Below, piece after piece: positions 16,809 through 25,468 of a stretch of 64,000 nucleotides of DNA (within the stretch, counting starts at the first letter, position 1; each line of letters starts with the position of its first letter). Source of the stretch: Raoultibacter phocaeensis (GTDB lineage: Bacteria > Actinomycetota > Coriobacteriia > Coriobacteriales > Eggerthellaceae); contig NZ_CABDUX010000002.1 in NCBI RefSeq assembly GCF_901411515.1, positions 868,001 through 932,000 of the forward strand, given 5' to 3'. The notes beneath the pieces are model-generated. The model was given only the letters and a program-made list of their open reading frames with translations, did not search any database and was not told the DNA's origin. The position numbers and the translations under genes are program-made.

Positions 16809-16850
16809 GTGAACCGTACGGGATGGGTTTTCGCACGCAGCTGCGTGCAG

Positions 16851-18614
16851 CTATTCGGCCTTCCCGTCTTTGTTGCGGATAACCGCGCGGCGGATCTTGC
16901 CGTTCACGGTTTTCGGCAGCGCATCTACGTAATCGATGATGCGGGGGTACTTGTACGGCGCGGTCTGGTGCTTGACCCACGTCTGCAGCTCCTTGGTGAG
17001 CTCGCTCGAAGCTTCGAATCCAGGGGCGAGCACGACGGTAGCCTTTACGGCGAACCCGCGCAGCTCGTCGGGCACGCCCGTAACGGCGCACTCGGCAACC
17101 GCTTCGTGCTCGAGCATGACGCTTTCGATCTCGAAGGGCCCGATGCGGTAGCCCGACGATTTGATCACGTCGTCGTTTCTGCCAACGTACCAGAAGTACC
17201 CGTCTTCGTCGCACCATGCGGTGTCGCCGGTGTGGTACCAGGTGCCGTGCATCGCATCGGCAGTCTTCTCGTCATCGCGATAGTACTCGAGCATAAGCCC
17301 GGGCATCTTCGGCTCGCACCGGATGCATATCTCACCGGTTTCGCCGGTATTGCAGAAGGAACTGTCCTCGCGCAGGATGCGCGTCTCGTACAGCGGTACG
17401 GGCTTGCCCATCGATCCCGGCCTCGGCACCGAGTTCGTGAGGTTTGCGATGGTGAGCGGCGTTTCGGTTTGTCCGAAGCCCTCGTAGATCGTGAGTCCCG
17501 TGTGCTCCTTCCAGAACGTGAAAATATCGGGGTTGAGCGCTTCGCCCGCCGTCGTCGAGTACGAAAGCGACGTGAGATCGTAGGCGTCCACATCGTCCTG
17601 CATGAACATGCGGTACATCGTCGGGGGGCAGCACAGCGTGGTGATGCCGTATTTGGGAATGAGCGAGAGGATGTCGCCCGCGTGGAAACGGTCGTAGTCG
17701 TAGGTGAACACGCACGCTTCCATGAGCCACTGGCCGTAGTACTTCCCCCAGACCGCCTTGCCCCAGCCCGTGTCGGCGATGGTGAAGTGGATGCCGTCGG
17801 GCTGTACGTTGTGCCAGTGCTTCGCCGTGATGAGGTGGGCGAGCGCGTAAGCGGAATCGTGCAGGACCATCTTGGGGTTTCCCGATGTGCCGCTCGAGAA
17901 GTACATGAGCATGGGCTCGGCCGAAGCCGTTTCGCAGCGCTCGAAATCCTCGGAAGCTTCGCGTACGATCGTGTTGAAATCGAGCCATCCTTCGCGGACG
18001 CCCGGCTTCGCGCAGATGCCCTGCGCTCCCGAGAGCTCAGGGCCGATCGGGTGGTCTTCGGGGGAGAACACGAGGTTGTGCTCGGCGTCTTCGGGAGTGA
18101 GGCCGCCGCCTGCGCCGTTCACGATGATCTTGGTTTCGAGCGTCGGGCAGTTGGCCTCGACGTTGTCGCATACCTGGGCGATATCGCCTAAGTCGGTGCA
18201 GATGATGGCCTTGATGCTCGCACCGTTCAAACGGTATTCGAGATCGTGCTCCTTGAGCATGAACGTGGCAGGCACCATGACCGCGCCGAGCTTGTGGAGC
18301 GCGGTGGCGACGAACCAGAACTGGTAATGGCGCCGCAAGATCACCATGACCATGTCGCCGCGGCCGATGCCCTGGTCGCGCAGAAAATTAGCGGTCTTAT
18401 CCGACCAGTATTTCATATCGGCGAACGTAAAGGTATGCTCTTCGCCCTCGGGGTTGCACCACACCATAGCGCGGCGATCGGGGTCGTTTACGGCGATGTC
18501 GTCGACGACATCGTAGCCGAAGTTGAAATCGTCAGGGCAGGTGACGACGAAGGTTTCGAGCTGATCGAGCTCGTTGTAGGATTCGGTGACGTAGCGGAGG
18601 TTTATGTTTCTCAT
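16851..18614 (-). CDS. AMP-forming acyl-CoA synthetase (cassette A)
   Basis: A 587-residue ANL-superfamily enzyme of the medium-chain/acetyl-CoA synthetase type, which activates a carboxylic acid with ATP and CoA through an acyl-AMP. The P-loop-like motif YFSSGTSGNPKMV, the adenine motif YEGFGQTETPL, the hinge region (YWHTGD-type, here WYHTGDTAW) and the C-terminal catalytic lysine region (LPKTVNGKIRRAVIR) are all present. It lies 82 bases after the XRE-cupin gene at 18697, in the same order as cassette B (24746-27142). The two synthetases share length and many blocks (YGQW, RPGSMGKP, APYKYPRI), so they are paralogues. The acid used is unknown; branched or aromatic acids fit the neighbouring 2-oxoacid oxidoreductase. 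Confidence 0.9.
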   Translation of the reverse strand: MRNINLRYVTESYNELDQLETFVVTCPDDFNFGYDVVDDIAVNDPDRRAMVWCNPEGEEHTFTFADMKYWSDKTANFLRDQGIGRGDMVMVILRRHYQFWFVATALHKLGAVMVPATFMLKEHDLEYRLNGASIKAIICTDLGDIAQVCDNVEANCPTLETKIIVNGAGGGLTPEDAEHNLVFSPEDHPIGPELSGAQGICAKPGVREGWLDFNTIVREASEDFERCETASAEPMLMYFSSGTSGNPKMVLHDSAYALAHLITAKHWHNVQPDGIHFTIADTGWGKAVWGKYYGQWLMEACVFTYDYDRFHAGDILSLIPKYGITTLCCPPTMYRMFMQDDVDAYDLTSLSYSTTAGEALNPDIFTFWKEHTGLTIYEGFGQTETPLTIANLTNSVPRPGSMGKPVPLYETRILREDSSFCNTGETGEICIRCEPKMPGLMLEYYRDDEKTADAMHGTWYHTGDTAWCDEDGYFWYVGRNDDVIKSSGYRIGPFEIESVMLEHEAVAECAVTGVPDELRGFAVKATVVLAPGFEASSELTKELQTWVKHQTAPYKYPRIIDYVDALPKTVNGKIRRAVIRNKDGKAE

Positions 18615-18696
18615 GGTGTCTTTCTTTCGATGGGCGGCTTGGCCGCAGGGACGAGGCGTTCGCGTTTTTACGGCACTGTCGACTGAGCGGCAGTGC

Positions 18697-19281
18697 CTAC
18701 GAAATCGAGTCGTCCTGGGGTTTCATGACGATTGCGAGAAACACGCACGGCTCGCCGCCCGTTGCGATCATGCCGTGGCCGCGGCCGGAATCGTACATGA
18801 GCATATCGCCCGCTTCGAGCTCTTCGACATGGTTTTCGTAGGCGAAGCGCAACGTGCCTTTGAGGATGAAATCGATCTCCTGACCTTTGTGGTACGACAG
18901 GTGGATCGGCACGTCCTGCTCTTCTTCGAGGTACGGTGCGGTTACGAGGAACGGCTCGGCGAGTTTGTTCTTGAAATGGGGCGCTTTGTGCAGGTACTCG
19001 AATCCGGCGCGGCGCTTGATCGATAGGCCCTCGTCGGCCCGCATGAGGGAATAGCCGCTCAGGTGCGGGTTTTCCCCGGTGAGGATCTCGATCACATCGA
19101 CTCCGAGACGCTCGGCGCACTTGTAGAGAAACGTGAACGACAAGTCCTGTTCTCCGCTTTCCTGCGCTGCGTATTCGGAAACGGTGCGCCCGGTGGCGTC
19201 GGCCATCTCCTGCATCGTGAGGTCCATGTCCTCGCGCAATGCGCGAATGCGGCCCGCTACCTCTTTGATGTTCGGCTCCAT
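18697..19281 (-). CDS. XRE-family regulator with cupin domain (cassette A)
   Basis: The 194-residue protein has an N-terminal helix-turn-helix (IRALREDMDLTMQEMADATGRTV, residues about 12-34) and a C-terminal cupin domain (HKGQEIDFILKGTLRF and GDMLMYDSGRGHGM) that could bind a small ligand. Such proteins usually regulate the adjacent metabolic gene, here the acyl-CoA synthetase downstream. A homologue with the same design starts cassette B. The ATG follows AAAGGGG read on the minus strand; longer frames exist but have no ribosome site. It is divergent from the MerR gene. Confidence 0.85.
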   Translation of the reverse strand: MEPNIKEVAGRIRALREDMDLTMQEMADATGRTVSEYAAQESGEQDLSFTFLYKCAERLGVDVIEILTGENPHLSGYSLMRADEGLSIKRRAGFEYLHKAPHFKNKLAEPFLVTAPYLEEEQDVPIHLSYHKGQEIDFILKGTLRFAYENHVEELEAGDMLMYDSGRGHGMIATGGEPCVFLAIVMKPQDDSIS

Positions 19282-19577
19282 GAACGCTGCACCCCTTTTC
19301 TTTGCTTTCTCGGTTCGGTGAATTTTCCAATTGTATAGCAAGCGATTCTTATTGGGTGGAAAGATCGCATAAATCTCCAAGGTGTTCCAGAAATTCCGGT
19401 CAGAGAAGCGCGCGGAAGGGCAGAAGCGGGGGAAGAGCGGCGGTGCGCAGATGGTGGGGAAAGGCGGGTGCACCTTCCCGCCTGAGGAGCGGGGTTTACG
19501 CGAGAGGGCATGGCAAGCGGGAGACCGAGGGCGAAGCGCCAACCTTGCAACCGTATGGAAATCTTGGAAGGTTGCGC

Positions 19578-19608
19578 TTGACTTGGAGTCGGCTCTAAGT
19601 GGTATAAA
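19578..19608 (+). promoter_or_regulatory. MerR-type promoter with 19-bp spacer
   Basis: TTGACT (19578-19583) and TATAAA (19603-19608) are separated by 19 bases rather than 17. The dyad ACTTGGAG-TCGG-CTCTAAGT (19581-19600) fills the spacer. The long spacer and the CTTGGAGT-type dyad are hallmarks of promoters activated by MerR-family proteins of the AdhR/NmlR type, so the following MerR gene is probably autoregulated. Confidence 0.8.
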
Positions 19609-19642
19609 GGTTGAAAGGAAACCGATACGCGAGGAGCACGCA

Positions 19643-20038
19643 ATGCTGATCGCTGAAGTGAGCAAAACATACGACATATCCGCCGACACGCTCAGGTACT
19701 ATGAGCGCGTGGGCCTTATCCCGACGGTCAACCGCCGCGCCAACGGGATCCGCGACTACGACGAGAGCGATCTGAGTTGGGTCGAATTCATCAAATGCAT
19801 GCGCGCTGCCGGCATCCAGGTCGAAGCGCTCATCGAGTACGTGGCGCTTTACCAACAAGGTGATGAGACCAATGAGGCGCGCAAGGAAATCCTTGTCGAG
19901 CAGCGCGCTCAACTGGTGAAGCGCATGGAAGACATGACTGCAACGCTTAAGCGACTCGATTACAAGATCGACAACTACGACCGCATCATGCGCGGCGATA
20001 TCGGCGAGTCGAAGTGCGGAGCTGAGTCGTCCGACTAA
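19643..20038 (+). CDS. MerR family transcriptional regulator
   Basis: The 131-residue protein begins MLIAEVSKTYDISADTLRYYERVGLIP, the typical MerR winged helix-turn-helix, followed by a long helix and a short tail. The only Cys lies near the C-terminus. It most resembles the small MerR regulators of aldehyde or thiol stress genes. The ATG follows GAGGAG, and its promoter carries a matching dyad. No other target with this dyad was noticed nearby; the gene lies alone between the XRE-cupin gene (divergent) and the EamA gene (convergent). Confidence 0.9.
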   Translation: MLIAEVSKTYDISADTLRYYERVGLIPTVNRRANGIRDYDESDLSWVEFIKCMRAAGIQVEALIEYVALYQQGDETNEARKEILVEQRAQLVKRMEDMTATLKRLDYKIDNYDRIMRGDIGESKCGAESSD

Positions 20039-20150
20039 GCGGTTTCCGGGTTTTCGCAACGGGGGTCTCGATCGAGGTGTGGCCGTTTCGAGCTGCAGGT
20101 CGAAAGGTTTCGGATCGCGCCGTCTGCCGACATTTTTCCTCGGTGATTTC

Positions 20151-21074
20151 TCACAGAGGAAACACGGCATCGTCTGGGTGTGCGCGCGGAAGCAGGTTCG
20201 GCAGCTGCGAAAGCACGATTCCTGCGAGGATCGTGATGATGCCGATTGCCTGGATCATCCCAAGAGGCTCTCCGATAACGAGGGTCGACAGGGCAATGCC
20301 GCAGGGGAGCTCGGAAGACGCCATGATGGTGGCGATTCCCGGCAGGAGGTGCGGTGTTGCGATTCCGAACAGAATCACGGGTATGAAGAGGGCGCACAAT
20401 CCCAAAACGAAACCGTACTTCCAGATGCCCGCGCCGAGTACGCCGCTTGCGAAATAATCGGGGCACAGTATGAAGCCGAGAATGCACGCCCCCATACAGA
20501 CGACGAGTCCCCGCTCGATGGGTGGAAGTCCGACGCCGACGCGGCTCGAGAAGAACATGAACGAGGTGCAGCTGACGGCTGAAAGCAGACCGCAGGCCAT
20601 GCCGATAGGGTCGAGCTCGCCCGCCGTATCGAACAAAAGACCGCTTGCCATAAGCGTTCCGCCCAAGATGACGGCAGCGGCGATTACCTCGGCTGCATGC
20701 GGGCGGCGGCGCGTGACGATCACCTGGACGACGATCCCCATCCACGTGAACTGGAACAGCAGCGTGATGGCAACCGAAACCGGCAGCACGGCGAGCGCGT
20801 AGTTGTACAAAACGGTCCCGATGCACGTGTTCAACCCCAATCCCAGCAGGGCGAGCACCTGTTTGGGCGCAAGGGGGACGAGGCGTACGCCGCGCGCTCG
20901 CAAGAAGAGAACCGCTGCGGCAAACAGGAGCGTGGCGAACAGCGCTTGGCTCGCCACGACCTGGGCCCAGGTGAAGCCGGCGGCGTAGGTGATTTTCACC
21001 GTAGTAGCCTGCGCGCCGTAGCTGGCGCCGGCCAAAAAGACGATCCCCGAGTATTTCAAAGCGTCCCTGCGCAT
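20151..21074 (-). CDS. EamA/DMT family transporter
   Basis: A 307-residue integral membrane protein with about ten hydrophobic segments arranged as two EamA repeats (the first from residue 8, the second from about residue 155). Members of the drug/metabolite transporter superfamily export amino acids, nucleotides or other metabolites; the substrate here cannot be told. The start MRRDALKYSG is near the usual position. It is divergent from the VOR operon. Confidence 0.85.
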   Translation of the reverse strand: MRRDALKYSGIVFLAGASYGAQATTVKITYAAGFTWAQVVASQALFATLLFAAAVLFLRARGVRLVPLAPKQVLALLGLGLNTCIGTVLYNYALAVLPVSVAITLLFQFTWMGIVVQVIVTRRRPHAAEVIAAAVILGGTLMASGLLFDTAGELDPIGMACGLLSAVSCTSFMFFSSRVGVGLPPIERGLVVCMGACILGFILCPDYFASGVLGAGIWKYGFVLGLCALFIPVILFGIATPHLLPGIATIMASSELPCGIALSTLVIGEPLGMIQAIGIITILAGIVLSQLPNLLPRAHPDDAVFPL

Positions 21075-21190
21075 AGGGTCATTCTAACGTATGGCGGCCG
21101 TTCGGGCGGTTCGCGAAACCCGATCGACGGTTTGTGCGGCAGAATGATGGGCGATGTGGTTGAATGGAATCGAACAGGAAGGATAGCCGC

Positions 21191-21991
21191 ATGAACGAAG
21201 TCGGGACGCACAGCGGGCCCCCGGGCGAAACGGAGTCCGAAAAAGTCGGTTCGGGAAAGGCGTCGAACCGTACGGCAACGCTCTTTCCCCTCGCGCCGAT
21301 AACGGTGGTGATCGGGCATTACGGGGTTGGAAAGACGAACTTTTCCATCAATCTGGCGCTCGATGCCGCCGCGCGCGGATATGCGGTTACGCTCATGGAT
21401 CTCGATGTGGTGAATCCTTACTTCCGCTCGAGCGATTACCGCGAGCTGCTCGAAGGTGCGGGCGTGCATGTGGTGAGTCCGATCTTTGCCGGCACGACGA
21501 TCGATTCGCCGAGCCTGTCGGGGGCGGTCTACACGGCCATCGAGGATGCGATTCGGCAAGGAGATGACGGAGAGACGTGCGTCATCATCGATGCGGGCGG
21601 TGACGATGTGGGGGCTACGGCGCTCGGCAGGTTCGCCCCGCGCATCGCCGAGGGCGACCACGAGGTCCTCTACGTGGTGAACCGCTACCGCAACCTTACC
21701 CAAGAGCCACGGGAGGCGGCAGAGCTGCTCGGAGAAATCGAGGCGAAGGCGGGGCTTTCGGCGACGGGCATCGTGAACAATTCGCACCTCAAAGAGGATA
21801 CGACCGAAGAGGTTGTGGTTGCAGGCACCGCCTTTGCAAACGAGGTATCCGAGCGCCTCGGTTTACCAATCGTGTGCACTGCGGTGCCAAAACGGATCGT
21901 TGACCAGAAAAACGGCACGTTTTCGAAAAACGCAGCTATCCAAAACGTGTATCCTGTGCAAGTGTATGTTCGTACCCCGTGGGGCACCTGA
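21191..21991 (+). CDS. ParA/MinD-like ATPase upstream of vor genes
   Basis: A 266-residue P-loop ATPase. The Walker A motif is GHYGVGKTNFS, followed by LMDLDVVNPYFRSSDYRELL and VIIDAGGDDVGA (Walker B), in the pattern of the MinD/CobQ-like ATPases. The N-terminal 30 residues are Ser/Gly/Glu-rich and poorly conserved in appearance. Its place at the head of a 2-oxoacid:ferredoxin oxidoreductase operon is a recurring arrangement in anaerobes and suggests a role in enzyme assembly or control (inference). The ATG at 21191 follows GGAAGGA; an upstream ATG at 21164 lacks one. Confidence 0.8.
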   Translation: MNEVGTHSGPPGETESEKVGSGKASNRTATLFPLAPITVVIGHYGVGKTNFSINLALDAAARGYAVTLMDLDVVNPYFRSSDYRELLEGAGVHVVSPIFAGTTIDSPSLSGAVYTAIEDAIRQGDDGETCVIIDAGGDDVGATALGRFAPRIAEGDHEVLYVVNRYRNLTQEPREAAELLGEIEAKAGLSATGIVNNSHLKEDTTEEVVVAGTAFANEVSERLGLPIVCTAVPKRIVDQKNGTFSKNAAIQNVYPVQVYVRTPWGT

Positions 21992-22009
21992 CAACCCGGT
22001 ACATATCTG

Positions 22010-22040
22010 CACCGAGCGGCCGCGTAAAGCGGCTTTGGTG
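22010..22040 (+). other. Hairpin before the ferredoxin subunit gene
   Basis: CACC (22010-22013) pairs with GGTG (22037-22040), and inside it GCCGC (22019-22023) pairs with GCGGC (22029-22033) around a GTAAA loop. It lies between the ATPase gene and vorD in the same direction. There is no T-run, so a role in mRNA processing or partial attenuation is only possible, not shown. Confidence 0.35.
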
Positions 22041-22090
22041 TACTTAGGCGGGCGTTCGCGCGGTACGCAATCAGACGAGGAAGGTTGATC

Positions 22091-22297
22091 ATGCCGAGAA
22101 TTATCGTAGACGATCATTTCTGCAAGGGGTGCGGCTTGTGCGTCGACGCATGCCCGGTGGATATCATCGAGCTGGACTACAAGAAGATCACCGCGAAGGG
22201 CTATCACCCGGCGCGTCTGACCGATGAGGAAAAATGCACGGGTTGCATGTCGTGCGCCACGATGTGCCCCGACGTTGCGATTACGGTGGTGAGGTAG
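22091..22297 (+). CDS. vorD: 2-oxoacid:ferredoxin oxidoreductase, ferredoxin (delta) subunit
   Basis: A 68-residue protein with two 4Fe-4S motifs, CKGCGLCVDACP and CTGCMSCATMCP, the usual small delta subunit that passes electrons between the catalytic subunits and free ferredoxin. It begins at ATG 22091 after GAGGAAGG. It is followed after two bases by the alpha subunit. The symbol follows the VorB-like alpha subunit; the true substrate range (branched-chain, 2-oxoglutarate or aryl 2-oxoacids) is not settled by sequence. Confidence 0.88.
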   Translation: MPRIIVDDHFCKGCGLCVDACPVDIIELDYKKITAKGYHPARLTDEEKCTGCMSCATMCPDVAITVVR

Positions 22298-22299
22298 AC

Positions 22300-23364
22300 A
22301 TGGCCGAAAAAGTACTGATGAAGGGCAACGAGGTCTTGGCCGAGGCTGCGCTGCGCGCTGGATGCCGGTTTTTCTTCGGCTACCCGATCACGCCGCAGAC
22401 CGAGCTTGCCGCCTACATGTCCAAGCGCATGCCGAAGGTGGGCGGCACCTACCTTCAGGCCGAAAGCGAGATCGCGGCCATCAACATGGTCTACGGGGCT
22501 TCGGCGGCGGGCGCGCGCGTTATGACGTCGTCGTCGTCGCCGGGAATCTCGCTGAAAGGCGAGGGCATCTCGTACATGGCGGGTGCCGATCTGCCGGGCG
22601 TCATCGTGAACGTGCAGCGCGGCGGCCCTGGCCTCGGTGGCATCCAGCCCTCGCAAGCCGATTACTGGCAAGCCACGCGCGCTACCGGTCACGGCGATTT
22701 CCAGCTCATGGTGTTCGCGCCCTCGACGGTGCAGGAAATGGCGGACTGCGCGTTTCTCGCCTTCGAGAAAGCCGACGAGTACCGTATGCCCGTCATGATC
22801 CTCGCAGACGGCATGCTCGGCCAGATGATGGAGCCGGTAGTGTTGCCCGAGCCCAAAGACGATCTGCCCGACAAGCCGTGGGCGACGACCGGCCACAAAA
22901 ACGAGCGCGAGCACAACATCGTGAACTCGCTGTATCTCCAAGCCGCCGATCTCGAGCGCCTCAACAACGAGCGCTACGAGCGCTATGCAAAAATAAAGGA
23001 AACCGAACAGCGAGCCGAACTCTTCATGACCGAGGATGCCGATATCGTCGTTGTCGCGTTCGGGGCTTCGGCCCGCATAGCGAGAAGCGCTGTGGTCGCG
23101 GCTCGCGAGAAAGGCATCAAGGCGGGTCTCATCAGACCGATCACGCTTTGGCCGTTCCCGAGCGACGCGATAGAGGGCGTGATACCCCACGCGAAAGCGC
23201 TGCTATCCGTCGAGATGAACATGGGCCAGATGGTCGACGATGTTCGCCTTGTCGCTGCAGGGCGCGTTCCAGTTGAATTCTTCGGACATACGGGCGGCAT
23301 CATCCCGACGCCCGCAGAGGTGCTCGAGCAGATCGAGGCATTGGACGGAAAGGCAGGTGCTTAA
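22300..23364 (+). CDS. vorB: 2-oxoacid:ferredoxin oxidoreductase alpha subunit (VorB-like)
   Basis: A 354-residue alpha subunit. Motifs include the pyrimidine-binding N-terminal domain (FFFGYPITPQTELAAYM), the Glu-containing AESEIAAINMVYGAS, and the SSSPGISLKGEGI and NVQRGGPGLGG blocks. The family oxidises 2-oxoacids to acyl-CoA, reducing ferredoxin. The closest named group I recognise is the 3-methyl-2-oxobutanoate (2-oxoisovalerate) type. The ATG at 22300 is two bases after the vorD stop. The downstream synthetase uses the same product class, acyl-CoA, which links the genes functionally. Confidence 0.88.
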   Translation: MAEKVLMKGNEVLAEAALRAGCRFFFGYPITPQTELAAYMSKRMPKVGGTYLQAESEIAAINMVYGASAAGARVMTSSSSPGISLKGEGISYMAGADLPGVIVNVQRGGPGLGGIQPSQADYWQATRATGHGDFQLMVFAPSTVQEMADCAFLAFEKADEYRMPVMILADGMLGQMMEPVVLPEPKDDLPDKPWATTGHKNEREHNIVNSLYLQAADLERLNNERYERYAKIKETEQRAELFMTEDADIVVVAFGASARIARSAVVAAREKGIKAGLIRPITLWPFPSDAIEGVIPHAKALLSVEMNMGQMVDDVRLVAAGRVPVEFFGHTGGIIPTPAEVLEQIEALDGKAGA

Positions 23365-23368
23365 GGCG

Positions 23369-24196
23369 ATGGCAGCTGAGGAAACAGTGATCTTCGAACG
23401 CCCCCGTTCGCTTCTTCCCGTTATCACGAACTACTGCCCGGGGTGCCCCCACGGCATCGTGCACCGACTCGTCGCCGAGACGCTCGACGAACTCGGCGTC
23501 GAGGGCAAGACCGTCGGCGTGGCGCCGGTCGGATGCTCGGTTACCGCAACCGATTTCTTCGGATGCGACATGATCGAGGCTGCGCATGGGCGCGCGCCTG
23601 CGGTGGCTACGGCGGTCAAGCGCGTGCACCCCGACAACGTCGTATTCGCATATCAGGGCGACGGCGACCTCGCGAGCATCGGCATGGCCGAAACCATCCA
23701 TGCGGCAACGCGCGGTGAGAACATCACCGTCATCTTTATCAATAACGCGATCTACGGCATGACGGGCGGCCAGATGGCTCCCACGAGCCTGCCGAACCAG
23801 GTCACCCAGACAAGCCCCTACGGTCGCGACGTCTCTTCGGCGGGCTATCCCATCCGCGTGTCCGAACTGCTTTCCTCGCTCGACGGCGTCGCCTACATCG
23901 AGCGCGTGTGCGTAGACAGCCCGAAAAACGTGCGCAAGGCGAAGAAGGCTATCAAGCACGCTTTCCAAAACCAAATCGACGGTGTGGGGTATTCGCTGGT
24001 CGAGGTCGTTTCAACCTGTCCTACCAATTGGGGTCTTACGCCTCAGGACGCGTTTGCATGGATGCGCGAGAACATGCTTCCGTACTACCCGCTCGGGGTG
24101 TATAAAGATGTGATCGCCGAGGGGCACGCAAGCGTGGCTGAAGCTGCGGCAGAGCGCGCCAAGGGCTGCCCGATCGCCTCAGGCAAGGGGGAATAG
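23369..24196 (+). CDS. vorA: 2-oxoacid:ferredoxin oxidoreductase beta subunit (TPP-binding)
   Basis: A 275-residue thiamine-diphosphate subunit. It has the iron-sulfur/TPP start motif NYCPGCPHG, the second conserved Cys in PVGCSVT, and the TPP motif starting YQGDGDLASIG and ending FINNAIYGMTGGQ. It completes the active site with VorB. Located four bases after vorB, it is clearly in the same operon. It has no extra fused ferredoxin domain. Confidence 0.88.
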   Translation: MAAEETVIFERPRSLLPVITNYCPGCPHGIVHRLVAETLDELGVEGKTVGVAPVGCSVTATDFFGCDMIEAAHGRAPAVATAVKRVHPDNVVFAYQGDGDLASIGMAETIHAATRGENITVIFINNAIYGMTGGQMAPTSLPNQVTQTSPYGRDVSSAGYPIRVSELLSSLDGVAYIERVCVDSPKNVRKAKKAIKHAFQNQIDGVGYSLVEVVSTCPTNWGLTPQDAFAWMRENMLPYYPLGVYKDVIAEGHASVAEAAAERAKGCPIASGKGE

Positions 24197-24198
24197 CA

Positions 24199-24735
24199 AT
24201 GGCTCAAACGTACAACATCGTTCTCGCTGGGTTCGGTGGCCAAGGTATCCTGTTCGCGGGCAAGATCATCGCGACAGCAGGTCTCATCGACGACCGCGAG
24301 GTATCCTGGCTGCCCTCCTACGGTCCCGAAATGCGCGGCGGCACCGCAAACTGCAGCGTCTGCCTCTCCGACGATCCCATCGGCAGCCCGCTTGTGGTTG
24401 CGCCCGATACGCTCGTCGTCATGAACCAGCCCTCGCTCGACAAGTTCGAGGATGCGGTAGCCGAAGGCGGCATCGTCATCGCTGACTCGACGCTCGTACA
24501 GAACATTCCCGCAATCGAGGGCGTTCGCATCTGCGCGATTCCGGCCACCGAGATCGCAGAGGAAAACGGCCTCAAAGGCCTTGCCAACGTCGTATGCGTA
24601 GGCAAGCTTTTCAAAGAGACGGGTTTTTGCAGCTCCGAGACGCTCGATGCGGCAATCGAGAAATGCGTTCCGGCGTCGAAGAAGGGCATGCTCGACAAGA
24701 ACAAGCGCGCGCTCGCGCTTGGCATGGAAGCGTAA
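24199..24735 (+). CDS. vorC: 2-oxoacid:ferredoxin oxidoreductase gamma subunit
   Basis: A 178-residue gamma subunit starting YNIVLAGFGGQGILFAGKI, with the family motif SYGPEMRGGTANCSV. It is needed for the four-subunit form of the enzyme and probably binds CoA. Two bases separate it from vorA. It is followed ten bases later by the XRE-cupin gene, so the regulator and synthetase are probably part of the same transcript. Confidence 0.88.
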   Translation: MAQTYNIVLAGFGGQGILFAGKIIATAGLIDDREVSWLPSYGPEMRGGTANCSVCLSDDPIGSPLVVAPDTLVVMNQPSLDKFEDAVAEGGIVIADSTLVQNIPAIEGVRICAIPATEIAEENGLKGLANVVCVGKLFKETGFCSSETLDAAIEKCVPASKKGMLDKNKRALALGMEA

Positions 24736-24745
24736 AGGAGGCCGC

Positions 24746-25297
24746 ATGGTCACGGAGTTCGCCGAAATCGGCTTGCGCATCAAAGGGTTGCGCGAAGCCT
24801 GCGACGTTACCCGCGAAGAGATGGCGAAAGAGCTCGGCGTTTCGCTCGACACGTACGTCACCTGGGAGGAAACGGGTGCCGACGTGCCCATTTCCGCAAT
24901 CTACCACCTGGCTCACAAGTTCGGCGTCGAGTTTACCGAAATACTTACCGGCACGGCAGCCAAGCTCAACAGCTACCATGTGGTTCGAAACGGCGAAGGC
25001 CGCGAGGTCGATCGGTACCCGGGATACCATTTCGAGGATCTCGCATGGCGCTACAGCGGCAAGATCATGCAGCCGCTTTTGGTGGTACTCGATCCAAGCG
25101 ACGAGCCCGCCAAGCTCGTTACGCATTCGGGACAGGAATTCAACCTGGTGCTTGAGGGGTGCGTAGTTGTCACCTGGGGTGATAAAGAGTTCGAGCTGCG
25201 CCCTGGCGATAGCATCTACTTCAATCCCGAGTACCCTCACGGCCAGCGCTGCGGGGGAGACGTGCCCGCCAAGTTCGTCACCATCATCGCCGAGTGA
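24746..25297 (+). CDS. XRE-family regulator with cupin domain (cassette B)
   Basis: A 183-residue protein with N-terminal helix-turn-helix (IKGLREACDVTREEMAKELGVSLDTYVTWE) and a C-terminal cupin (THSGQEFNLVLEGCVVVTW and PGDSIYFNPEYPHGQRC). It follows vorC at ten bases behind AAAGGAGG and precedes an acyl-CoA synthetase, the same order as cassette A. It probably senses a pathway intermediate (inference) and controls the operon. It is about ten residues shorter than its cassette A homologue. Confidence 0.87.
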   Translation: MVTEFAEIGLRIKGLREACDVTREEMAKELGVSLDTYVTWEETGADVPISAIYHLAHKFGVEFTEILTGTAAKLNSYHVVRNGEGREVDRYPGYHFEDLAWRYSGKIMQPLLVVLDPSDEPAKLVTHSGQEFNLVLEGCVVVTWGDKEFELRPGDSIYFNPEYPHGQRCGGDVPAKFVTIIAE

Positions 25298-25468
25298 CGA
25301 GCGCGCTGCTCGAAGTTGCCAGAATGCTGTTTCCCTGCGACGAGTTTCGCCTCACCGGTCAGGGCAGACCCGACGTTCGTTCTGGAATCGCAAACTTGCC
25401 CGCCTTGCCGACCCGCTGAACGCCGCACCGCTTCGGCGCATGCATGAACAGGAATAGGAAAAAAGATA

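Noticed and set aside
16764-18191. Long plus-strand open frame across the acyl-CoA synthetase
   Set aside because: Antisense shadow of a clear enzyme gene; Arg/Val-rich product with no motif.
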